Source: a virus
Virus record (IMG/VR): IMGVR_UViG_3300028025_004646
Location: 1 to 21,364 of that record
Direction: 5' to 3' (one strand)
Length of the DNA: 21,364 bases
Numbering within the stretch: position 1 is the first letter of the stretch; every line of letters starts with the position of its first letter. The notes under the pieces were generated by a model. The model saw only the letters and a program-made list of their open reading frames with translations, did not search any database and was not told the DNA's origin. Position numbers and translations under genes: made by a program. Shown here in pieces: positions 7,306 through 14,196 of the stretch.

Positions 7306-7331
7306 GCCTAGTAACTCGAAAAGAGGCAAAA

Positions 7332-7604
7332 ATGGCTTTAACTCACGGAGTTGTATCAGTTGGTGCGACAGCAACATTGTTGTCGGCTGCGAATGCAGGG
7401 CGCGACGGTCAGACAGTTTTAGTGCAAAACCCGTCAGGCGGAGTGAATGTATTTTTAGGTGGCACGGGCGTGACCACCGCTTCATACGGCTATCTATTAG
7501 TTGGTGGCAGCGCATTTGCTATTGATCTACAGGCTGGTGAATCTTTGTTCGGCGTTGTTGCTTCAAGCACTCAATCCGTAAGTGTTATGCGACAAGGAGT
7601 CTAA
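7332..7604 (+). CDS. small beta-rich virion protein, 90 aa
   Basis: I chose the ATG at 7332 (MALTHGVVSVGATATLL), which has AAGAGG five bases upstream, over the TTG at 7284 that would run into the hairpin. The sequence is a compact beta sandwich pattern: TVLVQNPSGGVNVFLGG, TASYGYLLVGGSAFAIDL, GESLFGVVASSTQSVSVM. Such proteins are common among phage tail-associated or capsid-surface components. It may be a distant relative of the 9476 and 10411 proteins, but the similarity is only in overall style. Confidence 0.68.
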   Translation: MALTHGVVSVGATATLLSAANAGRDGQTVLVQNPSGGVNVFLGGTGVTTASYGYLLVGGSAFAIDLQAGESLFGVVASSTQSVSVMRQGV

Positions 7605-7606
7605 TT

Positions 7607-7822
7607 ATGGGTATCTCCATTATTCAGAATCCAGTTCCACAAGCCCTAGTTGATGCAAAGGGTGACATTTTTGTAGCGACTGCTGATAACACAGTAGGTC
7701 GTCTTGCTATTGGGGCAAATAACACAGTCCTCACAGCCGATTCTGCTCAGACAGGCGGAGTAAAATGGAGTACACCCGACGCCTCACAATCAGAAATCGC
7801 TTCACTATTTTTCTTTAGTTAG
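7607..7822 (+). CDS. short fibre-like protein with DAKGDIFVATADNTVGRL motif, 71 aa
   Basis: The segment VDAKGDIFVATADNTVGRLAIG and VLTADSAQTGGVKWSTP is a hallmark repeat of phage tail fibre and collar proteins, where it is normally followed by a receptor-binding or shaft domain. Here the protein stops soon afterwards (IASLFFFS), so it is a mini-fibre or a fibre stub. It follows the previous gene by two bases. The hydrophobic LFFF end is unusual and could be a docking peptide. Confidence 0.65.
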   Translation: MGISIIQNPVPQALVDAKGDIFVATADNTVGRLAIGANNTVLTADSAQTGGVKWSTPDASQSEIASLFFFS

Positions 7823-7830
7823 GAGTCAAA

Positions 7831-8424
7831 GTGCCGTTGCCGAATAACCTAACTACAATCACTGTAACAGGCACATATTTAGATATCGCTGGCGACCCTA
7901 TCGCTGGACAAGTAAAGTTCACTCCTCGTGCTGTCTTAAAAAATGTCACCAGTAACATCATCTTGATTAACTCGACGATCACGGTAACTTTGAATGCTCA
8001 AGGTGCGTTTTCGCAAGTTTTGGTCGCGACAGACGACACCGATGCAGCCCCGATCGGTTTCACATATGAGGTCGAAGAAGCCTTTATTGGTGGGCGAACC
8101 TACGACATTTTGCTTCCTTCCGCCACGGTCGGTGGAACTATCGATTTGGCAGATGTATCCCCAGCGCAGGTAAACGATGGAACATCAGCCCTTTTTGTAA
8201 CAGTTGCCGAATACGATTCGCTCGAAGCAAGAGTCGATGTCGTGGAAGCACTAGCAACAAGTGCAGCAACCTTATTTGGCAATCTTTCTACGGAGTTAGC
8301 ATCAGCAATCGCGACATCAGGAACTCATATAACTTTGATGAACAGTTACATCTCCGCGGTTGAAAACATCTTAGAGAACAACGGCACTATTGACGCGTTG
8401 TTATTCCCAGCCAAGGCTTCATAA
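7831..8424 (+). CDS. fibre-like protein A, shares N-terminal domain with next gene, 197 aa
   Basis: The start is a GTG with AGGAG at 7821-7825. Residues 1-105 form a beta domain: MPLPNNLTTITVTGTYLD, AGQVKFTP, APIGFTYEVEEAFIGGRTYDIL and GTIDLADVSP. The next gene begins with a clearly homologous domain. Residues 120-197 are helical and coiled-coil-like (VAEYDSLEARVDVVEALATSA). The N-terminal domain is likely the virion anchor and the helices an oligomerisation stalk, which is inference. The stop overlaps the next ATG as TAATG. Confidence 0.72.
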   Translation: MPLPNNLTTITVTGTYLDIAGDPIAGQVKFTPRAVLKNVTSNIILINSTITVTLNAQGAFSQVLVATDDTDAAPIGFTYEVEEAFIGGRTYDILLPSATVGGTIDLADVSPAQVNDGTSALFVTVAEYDSLEARVDVVEALATSAATLFGNLSTELASAIATSGTHITLMNSYISAVENILENNGTIDALLFPAKAS

Positions 8425-9476
8425 TGGCACTGCCTAACAACATCAGTACAATTACTGTAACTGGTCAGTATCTTGATTTCACTGGATCTGCCGTCGCTGG
8501 TCAAGTTAGGTTCACAAATCCGCAGTTCCTAGTGAACTCAAATGCAGATCGAATGATCGTGCCGACGACGATTACAGCGACTTTAGATAACACAGGTGCA
8601 TTCTCGGTCACGATACCGATTACGAATGACGCGGATCTATCCCCGCTTAACTTTACATACACATATGAAGAAGCCTTTATTGGAGGCAGTACATTCACTA
8701 TTTCCCTCCCCGCTTCATTAGGCGGGTCTGTTGATATTTCAGATTTGCGTCCACAAGCAACAGTATCCAATTACTATCAACCAGTTTCAGGATTACTATG
8801 GCCTTTACTCGTAGCCAGAGTCGCGCAAGAAGAAGAAGATCTCGACGATAATCCAAAACTCTTAGCGCAGCCAACTTACGCAAACTTAACCCTGTATTTA
8901 GATACATACACAAATCTTGCAACAGAGTTTGTTACATATAACAGGGTCGATGGCACAAACTTAGATCCTGAACTCAATTTTACCCAAGCAAGAATCCGCG
9001 AAATCATCGATCGGATCGCAGATCTTTATGACTTCACAGCCTCCAGTCTTGAATTGCGCGATACCGTTGGTTCAGGAACGGTCACAAGTAGCACTTATGC
9101 GGGTTTAACGGCTAAAAGAGGCACTTATCAAGGTTTTGCTAATAACACTTCACCCTCAACTTATGCTCAAGCCTCTTTGGGCGTTTCTTGGACTTATGCT
9201 CAAATTGGAACTCTTATCACGCAACTAGGTTTCGCTCTCAACGGCACAGGAACCTTGACAGATCCGTACTTGTCTATCACTCGAACAAGTGTGGATGGCT
9301 CTTATGGTGCTTTTGGCTTACAAGGTCTTACCTATGCGACTTTGGCTTCAACTTACGCAACATATGGCGCGACTACAGGTGCGAGTTTCTCATTCACCTA
9401 CCGCGATACGGCTGATATCATTCGAACAGAGGCAAACCGTGTAAATAGACTCGCGTTGATTGGAGCAAAACCCTAG
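8424..9476 (+). CDS. fibre-like protein B, 350 aa, paralogue of the 7831 gene at its N-terminus
   Basis: Residues 1-110 align with the preceding protein (ALPNNISTITVTGQYLD, VAGQVRFT, PLNFTYTYEEAFIGGSTFTI, GSVDISDLRP). The remaining 240 residues are different: a Glu/Asp-rich linker (VAQEEEDLDDN), a helical region, and a C-terminal part rich in Thr, Tyr, Ser and Gly (STYAQASLGVSWTYAQIG, YATLASTYATYGATTG) typical of adhesin tips. A shared anchor with a swapped distal part is what modular receptor-binding or fibre proteins show. Exact role is unknown. Confidence 0.72.
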   Translation: MALPNNISTITVTGQYLDFTGSAVAGQVRFTNPQFLVNSNADRMIVPTTITATLDNTGAFSVTIPITNDADLSPLNFTYTYEEAFIGGSTFTISLPASLGGSVDISDLRPQATVSNYYQPVSGLLWPLLVARVAQEEEDLDDNPKLLAQPTYANLTLYLDTYTNLATEFVTYNRVDGTNLDPELNFTQARIREIIDRIADLYDFTASSLELRDTVGSGTVTSSTYAGLTAKRGTYQGFANNTSPSTYAQASLGVSWTYAQIGTLITQLGFALNGTGTLTDPYLSITRTSVDGSYGAFGLQGLTYATLASTYATYGATTGASFSFTYRDTADIIRTEANRVNRLALIGAKP

Positions 9477-9805
9477 TGTCCCTTGACTACAAAGTTTTAG
9501 GTCAGAGTAACCCAAGTGCCACGACCAATACGAACTTATACACAGTTCCAGCCCAAAAAGACGCGATCCTTTCGTCCATAGTTGTTACAAATCAAGCAGG
9601 GACAAGCGCAACATATAGAATCGCCATCCGCCCTGACGGTGAAACAATCGCAGCAAAACACTACATAGCCTATGACCGCACGATCGGTGCAAACGCGACA
9701 GAAACACATACAATAGGCGTGACTATGGACGCAGCAGATATTGTGACGATTTACGCTTCAACAGGAACTATGTCGTTTAACGCCTTTGGCGTAGAGATTC
9801 AATAG
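9476..9805 (+). CDS. small beta-sandwich virion protein, LYTVPA family, 109 aa
   Basis: The start is a GTG overlapping the previous TAG. The protein shows the pattern NLYTVPAQKDAILSSIVVTN, SATYRIAIRPDGE, HYIAYDRTIGANATETHTIG and MSFNAFGVEIQ, recurring in phage structural regions. A paralogue lies at 10411. The compact length and strand pattern fit a single jelly-roll or Ig-like domain that may decorate the capsid or a fibre. No signal peptide or membrane segment is visible. Confidence 0.7.
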   Translation: MSLDYKVLGQSNPSATTNTNLYTVPAQKDAILSSIVVTNQAGTSATYRIAIRPDGETIAAKHYIAYDRTIGANATETHTIGVTMDAADIVTIYASTGTMSFNAFGVEIQ

Positions 9806-9815
9806 GAGAGAAACT

Positions 9816-10349
9816 ATGCCAACAACCCCAGGTGGTATTCGTTACCCATCGTCATCCGATTCAATCAACATTCCTGGAGATTTACAAAATCTTGCTACTG
9901 ATGTTGAAACCTACGTCACCGCCAATGCAGTCACACCGTCTGGGGCATATGTCCTAACAAATAAGACGATTGGCTCAACAGGTCTTCAATTTGAGGGCGC
10001 AACGGACAACGCATTTGAAACCTTGCTCACAGTTGTTGACCCAACCGCCGATCGAACAGTAACCATTCCCGATGTCACTGGAACTGTTTGTATTCTTGAC
10101 GCAACTCAAACCCTGAGTAACAAGACTCTTGCAAGCCCTACCTTTACTGGTCAGGTGACTGGGTTGGAACTCGCGTTTGCTCAAAGTATCGTTTTCGAAG
10201 GAACCACGGAAGATGCTTTTGAAACAACTTTAACCGCAGGTGAGCCAACAGCAGATCGCACATTGACCCTGCCAGATTCGACGGGAACTCTCGCCTTAGC
10301 ATCGCAAGTAACTGATTTAGAAATCACCGTGATTATGGGCGGTTTCTAA
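9816..10349 (+). CDS. tail-fibre-like protein with two internal repeats, 177 aa
   Basis: It carries the TLSNKTLASPTFTG motif typical of phage tail fibre shafts and two 33-residue repeats (codons 9990-10088 and 10194-10292) that agree at 23 positions: FEGATDNAFET..PTADRTVTIPDVTGT and FEGTTEDAFET..PTADRTLTLPDSTGT. The N-terminus (TTPGGIRYPSSSDSINIPGD) matches the start of many actinophage and other phage fibre proteins. It ends IMGGF soon after the second repeat, so it lacks a long distal domain. AGGAGAG precedes the ATG. Confidence 0.75.
   Translation: MPTTPGGIRYPSSSDSINIPGDLQNLATDVETYVTANAVTPSGAYVLTNKTIGSTGLQFEGATDNAFETLLTVVDPTADRTVTIPDVTGTVCILDATQTLSNKTLASPTFTGQVTGLELAFAQSIVFEGTTEDAFETTLTAGEPTADRTLTLPDSTGTLALASQVTDLEITVIMGGF
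9990..10292 (+). repeat. two tandem 33-residue fibre repeats
   Basis: The coding repeats at 9990-10088 and 10194-10292 agree at 23 of 33 amino acids, but differ at many third positions, so the duplication is old. Confidence 0.75.
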
Positions 10350-10410
10350 CCAAGTCTTGACTCGATTGATGTAGTATTAACCTAGCGGAATGGCTAAAAA
10401 GGAGAAATAA

Positions 10411-10728
10411 ATGCCGAATGCAGCAAAAGTATTATTCAGAGGCGCAGCAACAACAAGCGTAACGACTTTGTTATACACAGTTCCAGCATCAACCACGACA
10501 GTAATCACAAGTATCGTTGTTACTAATACCGCATCGAGCGCAGGAACATTTACCCTGTCGCTTGGACCATCTGGTTCAGAAATAGCCCTTTTTGATGCGG
10601 TTGCTATCGCAGCGGACGCAACAACCGTAATCGATCTCAAGCAAGTTTTAACCGCAGCCCAAGTAATCGATGGAGGCGCGTCAGCAACTACAATTAACTT
10701 CCATATCTCAGGGATGGAGATCTCTTAA
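10411..10728 (+). CDS. small beta-sandwich virion protein, paralogue of the 9476 gene, 105 aa
   Basis: LLYTVPASTTTVITSIVVTN, GTFTLSLGPSGSEIALFD, ATTVIDLKQVL and INFHISGMEIS follow the 9476 protein strand by strand. AAGGAG at 10399-10404 is a good ribosome site. The 61-base gap before it is one of the larger ones in this region and may hold a promoter, but no convincing -35/-10 pair at normal spacing is present. Role is the same as its paralogue: likely virion surface, unproven. Confidence 0.7.
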   Translation: MPNAAKVLFRGAATTSVTTLLYTVPASTTTVITSIVVTNTASSAGTFTLSLGPSGSEIALFDAVAIAADATTVIDLKQVLTAAQVIDGGASATTINFHISGMEIS

Positions 10729-10729
10729 T

Positions 10730-11110
10730 ATGGGTGTCGCTACCTTACCTGCTGCTGCTGGTGGCGGAATCAAATTAGTGCAACGCGGTTCTGCTGCTAG
10801 TGCTGGAACGGTCACGATCACTGCCGTAAATATCACTAAGGCGTTTGTGAATGTTTTTGGAACGGCTTCCTCTGGTGCTGTTGCTGCTTCGGCTACCGTT
10901 TCTTCTGGCACTTTGAGCAGTGGCGACACTCGTAAAGCAGGAGGTCAAGGTATTAACTTTGGAAATGGTGCTAATATGAATTTAGCCGCGACTAATCTTT
11001 CAGCAGGTACAAATAATTTAGTTTCTGCGGTAGTGCAGGGTTATCTTTCGTCATCAACAGAACTAATAGTCAGCGGTGCTTGCCGTTGGGAAGTAGTGGA
11101 GTTTGCATAA
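10730..11110 (+). CDS. beta-rich virion protein, conserved-ends/variable-core family copy 1, 126 aa
   Basis: I chose the ATG at 10730, one base after the previous stop, over the upstream TTG at 10670. Start and end of the protein are nearly the same as in the 11457 gene: GGGIKLVQRGSAASAGTVTI, FVNVFGTASSG, then TNNLV.AVVQGYLS and SGACRWEVVEFA at the C-terminus. Between them, about residues 52-92 differ (SSGTLSSGDTRKAGGQGINF). Strand-rich sequence and no membrane segment fit a fibre tip or decoration protein. Stop and next start overlap as TAATG. Confidence 0.7.
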   Translation: MGVATLPAAAGGGIKLVQRGSAASAGTVTITAVNITKAFVNVFGTASSGAVAASATVSSGTLSSGDTRKAGGQGINFGNGANMNLAATNLSAGTNNLVSAVVQGYLSSSTELIVSGACRWEVVEFA

Positions 11111-11445
11111 TGAGAACATTTATTCAATTAAAAGACGGTATCGGTTGGGCATCTGTAAATACGCCAGAAGAAATCGAAGGTGCTATTGAAGTAGAATATG
11201 GCACAGGCGACTTCTATGTAAAAAAGAAGTACGAAAATGGAGTTTGGTCAGAAGCACCTATCTTGAAGTTCGCTGAAATCGGTGATGATGGAGTCATCCT
11301 AGAAATTAGACGATCTTATTTTCCATCTGATGTTTCTGGTCCAATTATTACTCCAGAAGTTACTGGAGAAAGTAAATGGATCAATGGTGCTTGGGTTCAT
11401 CACACTCCGCCTGTTAATCAAGTAAATACACCAGAAGAACTCTAA
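11110..11445 (+). CDS. hypothetical protein between the two copies, 111 aa
   Basis: The ATG at 11110 overlaps the previous stop. The protein is small and acidic, with EEIEGAIEVEYGTGDFYVKKKYENG, ILKFAEIGDDGVILEIRRSYFPSDV and GESKWINGAWVHH; the last resembles the C-terminal parts of some fibre-assembly proteins. VNTPEE occurs near the start (residue 16) and again at the C-terminus. Being bracketed by two paralogues, it could be lost by recombination between them. A chaperone or partner of the flanking proteins is a guess from position. Confidence 0.65.
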   Translation: MRTFIQLKDGIGWASVNTPEEIEGAIEVEYGTGDFYVKKKYENGVWSEAPILKFAEIGDDGVILEIRRSYFPSDVSGPIITPEVTGESKWINGAWVHHTPPVNQVNTPEEL

Positions 11446-11456
11446 AGGAAGTAATA

Positions 11457-11834
11457 ATGGTAATTTCAACATTCCCGACCGCCACTGGTGGCGGAATAAA
11501 ATTAGTTCAGCGTGGCAGTGCTGCTAGTGCTGGAACAGTGACGATTACGGCTGTTGATATTACTAAGTCATTTGTAAATGTTTTTGGAACTGCATCTTCT
11601 GGAACCGTAGCAGCCACAGGCACTATTGCATCGGTGAACTTTGGTTCGCAACTGCAAAATCAAGGTGGTCAAGGTTTGAACACTTCAATGGGCACAAGTG
11701 ATGGAACCCCATCAAGTACGCTTTCTGGAGGCACGAACAATTTGGTTACAGCCGTAGTTCAAGGCTACCTTTCAGGCTCGACTTCGCTTGTAGTAAGTGG
11801 GGCTTGTCGTTGGGAAGTAGTAGAATTCGCTTAA
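11457..11834 (+). CDS. beta-rich virion protein, conserved-ends/variable-core family copy 2, 125 aa
   Basis: This is the paralogue of the 10730 gene, with shared blocks GGGIKLVQRGSAASAGTVTI, TK.FVNVFGTASSG and SGACRWEVVEFA. The middle is different (ASVNFGSQLQNQGGQGLN, TSDGTPSSTLSGG), though both keep GGQG and end in a Gly/Ser/Thr turn. AAAGGAAG upstream is the ribosome site. Shared amino acids are often coded by different codons, so the two copies are not recent. Likely displayed on the virion; not proven. Confidence 0.7.
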   Translation: MVISTFPTATGGGIKLVQRGSAASAGTVTITAVDITKSFVNVFGTASSGTVAATGTIASVNFGSQLQNQGGQGLNTSMGTSDGTPSSTLSGGTNNLVTAVVQGYLSGSTSLVVSGACRWEVVEFA

Positions 11835-11872
11835 ATATGATATGTTCCTTCACTTAACAGTAAAGGAAAAAT

Positions 11873-12565
11873 ATGTTTAAGAAAAAAAGTAAAGTCAAAA
11901 ACATAATCTTTACAAGTGTGTTTGATGTTTCCGATCAGTACGCCCCGCGACTTGCAACCAAGTGCATACCCGATTGGTACAAGAAAATGGAGTCCCGTTT
12001 TCCCAAAGAAAAAAAGCCAGATTCTATGCGGACAATAAAAAAATGTATTCCTGTGCTAGATGCAATTACTGCTGGCTACATAATCGTATCTCCGTGCGAT
12101 GTTTATGTAAGTTTGATAGATGGTGAACCTAACTTCAATTCGCCGATTACAGATTTAATTCAATTTCACCCACGCAAGCAAGGTTATCTACACCCAAGCG
12201 TGAATGAATTCCCATTCCCAAAATGGATGAACCCTTGGGCTATCAAAACGCCTAAAGGTTATTCTTGTTTATTTGTCCCGCCTATGCACAATCCGAATGA
12301 ATGGTTCACTATCCTCGAAGGAATCGTAGATACCGATACCTACTCCGCCTCTGTTAATTTTCCTTTCGTTTTGAAAAACCCAACCGCGGAGTTTATGATT
12401 CCCGCAGGTACTCCAATCGCTCAAGTTATCCCGTTCAAGCGAAATGAATGGGTTTCCAAGGTCTCCAAAGATAGAAGTGAACACACAAAAATCGTTATGT
12501 ATTTACAGAGTCAATTCTTCGACCGCTACAAGCGGATGTTTTGGGAAAGAAAAAGTTACTCCTAG
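11873..12565 (+). CDS. DUF6065-like phage protein with dUTPase-like C-terminal fold, 230 aa
   Basis: Residues 53-80 (RTIKKCIPVLDAITAGYIIVSPCDVYV) and 118-190 (PWAIKTPKGYSCLFVPPMHNP, LEGIVDTDTYSASVNFPFVL, IPAGTPIAQVIPFKR) match a phage family I recall as DUF6065. GIVDTD-Y and AGTPIAQVIPF have the form of dUTPase/dCTP deaminase motifs 3 and 4 (GVIDxDYRG and GDRIAQLI), and GYSCLFVPP stands where GYYGRxAPRSG would be. The catalytic-site PRS motif is replaced by PPM, so a true dUTPase activity is doubtful. It differs in style from the neighbouring Ala/Thr-rich proteins and looks like an inserted cassette. AAAGGA lies before the ATG; TATGAT at 11836-11841 is a possible -10. Confidence 0.7.
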   Translation: MFKKKSKVKNIIFTSVFDVSDQYAPRLATKCIPDWYKKMESRFPKEKKPDSMRTIKKCIPVLDAITAGYIIVSPCDVYVSLIDGEPNFNSPITDLIQFHPRKQGYLHPSVNEFPFPKWMNPWAIKTPKGYSCLFVPPMHNPNEWFTILEGIVDTDTYSASVNFPFVLKNPTAEFMIPAGTPIAQVIPFKRNEWVSKVSKDRSEHTKIVMYLQSQFFDRYKRMFWERKSYS

Positions 12566-12581
12566 TGTCCCCCGTCCAGCC

Positions 12582-12608
12582 CGACTCTTAGTCGTGTAAT
12601 ATAGCCCT
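12582..12608 (+). promoter_or_regulatory. possible leaderless promoter before the connector genes
   Basis: TAATAT at 12597-12602 ends six bases before the ATG at 12609, the spacing expected when transcription starts at the first base of the start codon, as is common in actinobacteria. No Shine-Dalgarno sequence precedes this ATG. CGACT-CTT-AGTCG (12582-12594) just upstream is a small perfect inverted repeat. No clear -35 box is visible. Confidence 0.35.
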
Positions 12609-13019
12609 ATGGCATTTACCTATGTTGACCCCAGTTCAGGCGATCGCGACAAGGTTCGCTTTCTCGTACAGGACACGGACTCCGCCGATTATCACTTGGA
12701 AGACGCTGAGATCACCTATCTCCTATCCACTTGGGGGAATGTTTACGACGCAGCGATCGCTGCTGCTGAGGTTATTTCAGGTCAGTATGCTCATAAGACC
12801 AATTATTCGAGAAGTATCGGCGACCTTTCGATTTCAGAATCCTATGGTGCTTCTGCTGCTGAGTTCCGTATGCTCGCTCAAAGATTGACGGCGCAAAGAG
12901 ATCGTTTGCGTGTACCGATCGCAAGAATCAATGCGCAATCAATCACCTCTACAGCCGATAAGACGGTTTCAACATTCAAGTCCGACTTCTCCACAGGATT
13001 GATGGACAACACAATCTAA
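12609..13019 (+). CDS. head-tail adaptor (connector) protein, 136 aa
   Basis: Helical protein of the size and pattern of gp6/gp15-type head-tail adaptors that bind below the portal. DRDKVRFLVQDTDSADYHLEDAEITYLLS and DAAIAAAEVISGQYAHKTNYS are the typical motifs, followed by EFRMLAQRLTAQRDRL. It opens a four-gene set in the canonical order adaptor, head closure, neck, tail terminator. It has no ribosome site, see the promoter entry. A second reading frame in the same stretch looks like a shadow. Confidence 0.85.
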   Translation: MAFTYVDPSSGDRDKVRFLVQDTDSADYHLEDAEITYLLSTWGNVYDAAIAAAEVISGQYAHKTNYSRSIGDLSISESYGASAAEFRMLAQRLTAQRDRLRVPIARINAQSITSTADKTVSTFKSDFSTGLMDNTI

Positions 13020-13028
13020 GGAGGGCTT

Positions 13029-13385
13029 ATGTCTTACATACAGGGGCAACCGAGTCACTGGGCAAAAGATATGACGGACACGATCACCGTGTACGCCACA
13101 AGCACAGTTGATAACTATGGCAAAGTATCCACTTCGGGATCATCTACGACTTACAGTGCCCGCATAATGGCGGATGTTTCTCGAACCCGCGACAATGAAG
13201 GTGTTCAAATTGTCGAAGGTGGAACTCTTTACATAATGTCAGACGCAGCAATTACGATTGGTAGTCGCCTTGTATTGCCTGGAGGTAGAGAACCGATAGT
13301 TCTCAGTGTAGATAAGGTCACTTACCCAACGACAGGAACATCCTCCGCCGTCCATCACACAGTTGTAAAGTTTGGGCGAGCGTAA
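13029..13385 (+). CDS. head closure/stopper protein, 118 aa
   Basis: A small beta-barrel pattern is clear: DTITVYATSTVDNYGKVSTSG, YSARIMADVSRTRDNEGVQIVEGGTLYIMSDAAITIGSRL, then VLSVDKVTYPT and HHTVVKFGRA. This is the form of gp16/Hc1-type closure proteins, which seal the connector after DNA packaging and join it to the tail. An AGGAGGG site at 13019-13025 precedes the ATG. The stop and the next start overlap as TAATG. Confidence 0.78.
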   Translation: MSYIQGQPSHWAKDMTDTITVYATSTVDNYGKVSTSGSSTTYSARIMADVSRTRDNEGVQIVEGGTLYIMSDAAITIGSRLVLPGGREPIVLSVDKVTYPTTGTSSAVHHTVVKFGRA

Positions 13386-13783
13386 TGGATTCTATTGAAA
13401 TCATAAATATCGAAAAGTTGATCAATCTTTTAAGAAAAGGTGGCGCAGGTGCGCAACAAGCCTTGTTCCAGACTCTTTACGCCGAAGCACAGATCGCCTT
13501 CGCCGAATCTCAAGCCGAAGTGCCAGTCGATAAAGGTAACTTGCGCAACTCTGGACAAGCACACGGAATCAAAGTTAATCGCTTTGGGGACACCCTCGAA
13601 ATCACTCTCGGCTACGGCGGAGTTGCAGCCTCTTATGCTTTAATCGTCCACGAAGATTTGAACGCTTTCCACAAGGGTAGTACAAAAGCCAAGTACCTTG
13701 AAGATCCGATCAAAAGAAGGTCGAATGGTCTTGGAACTCGTTTGCTCAATAGTGTCGAAAACGCCCTTGAAAGGTTGATCTAA
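13385..13783 (+). CDS. neck/tail completion protein, HK97 gp10-like, 132 aa
   Basis: Residues 1-45 form a helix with FQTLYAEAQIAFAESQAEVPVDKGNLRNSG, the PxDxGNLRNS motif being typical of HK97 gp10-type proteins. It continues LEITLGYGGVAASYALIVHE and ends with KYLEDPIKRRSNGLGTRLLNSVENAL, also in line with the family. These proteins take part in joining head and tail. Position third in the connector set fits. Start overlaps previous stop, and its own stop overlaps the next start. Confidence 0.82.
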   Translation: MDSIEIINIEKLINLLRKGGAGAQQALFQTLYAEAQIAFAESQAEVPVDKGNLRNSGQAHGIKVNRFGDTLEITLGYGGVAASYALIVHEDLNAFHKGSTKAKYLEDPIKRRSNGLGTRLLNSVENALERLI

Positions 13784-14196
13784 TGCCAACAACAGCAACA
13801 ATCCTCGAGGCAGTCGGCTCACATATCGACTCAAATTATGCGACCTTGACCATAGGAACAAATCTATTCTTAGCAAAAATGCCAGACACCCCTGATCTTT
13901 GCGTCACGGTGTACGAATATCAGGGTCAAGCCCCTATGGAAACCTTTGGATCAGCAGCGTTTGCCATAGATAAGCCATCCATTCAAGTCGTTGTCCGTGC
14001 AACTCGCGATGACTACCCAACGGCAAGGAATCTTGCCCAAGACTTGCGAATCCTCCTTGCCAGTGTCCGTGACACTACTATTAACGGCTTGCGTGTCGTT
14101 CGGCTCTCATCTAACGGATCTGTACTATCTTTGGGCACGGATGACTTGGATCGCCCAAGAATCGCATTTAACCTCGATTGTTTTGTGGATGCGTGA
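13783..14196 (+). CDS. tail terminator / tail completion protein, 137 aa
   Basis: Alternating helix and strands match tail terminators: an N-terminal ATILEAVGSHIDSNY, DLCVTVYEYQGQAPMETFG, KPSIQVVVRATRDDYPTARNLAQDLRILL, and closing FNLDCFVDA. The protein forms a ring that caps the tail tube on the head side and stops polymerisation. It is the last of the four connector genes. The stop TGA shares its A with the ATG of the small zinc-finger gene (TGATG). Confidence 0.83.
   Translation: MPTTATILEAVGSHIDSNYATLTIGTNLFLAKMPDTPDLCVTVYEYQGQAPMETFGSAAFAIDKPSIQVVVRATRDDYPTARNLAQDLRILLASVRDTTINGLRVVRLSSNGSVLSLGTDDLDRPRIAFNLDCFVDA

Larger units (their letters stand above)
10730..11834 (+). repeat. diverged direct repeat of about 380 bases (10730-11110 and 11457-11834)
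   Basis: The two genes match over their first 140 and last 100 bases, and differ in the centre. They flank the 111-residue gene at 11110. Confidence 0.78.

Noticed and set aside
7284-7331. Longer TTG start of the 7332 gene
   Set aside because: The extension crosses the UUCG hairpin, and the ATG at 7332 has a proper ribosome site.
10357-10380. TTGACT followed by TAGTAT as a sigma-70 promoter
   Set aside because: The spacing is only nine bases (or 12 to TATTAA), too short for a standard promoter. Kept only as part of the shared intergenic words.
10670-10729. Upstream TTG start of the 10730 gene
   Set aside because: It would overlap the previous gene by 59 bases. The ATG at 10730 aligns with the start of the paralogue at 11457.
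10730-11834. Diversity-generating retroelement producing the variable cores
   Set aside because: No reverse transcriptase, template repeat or adenine-biased pattern is visible. Differences are spread and include length changes.
12622-12888. Second + frame of 88 codons inside the adaptor gene
   Set aside because: The adaptor frame has clear family motifs, while the alternative product has no recognisable pattern.
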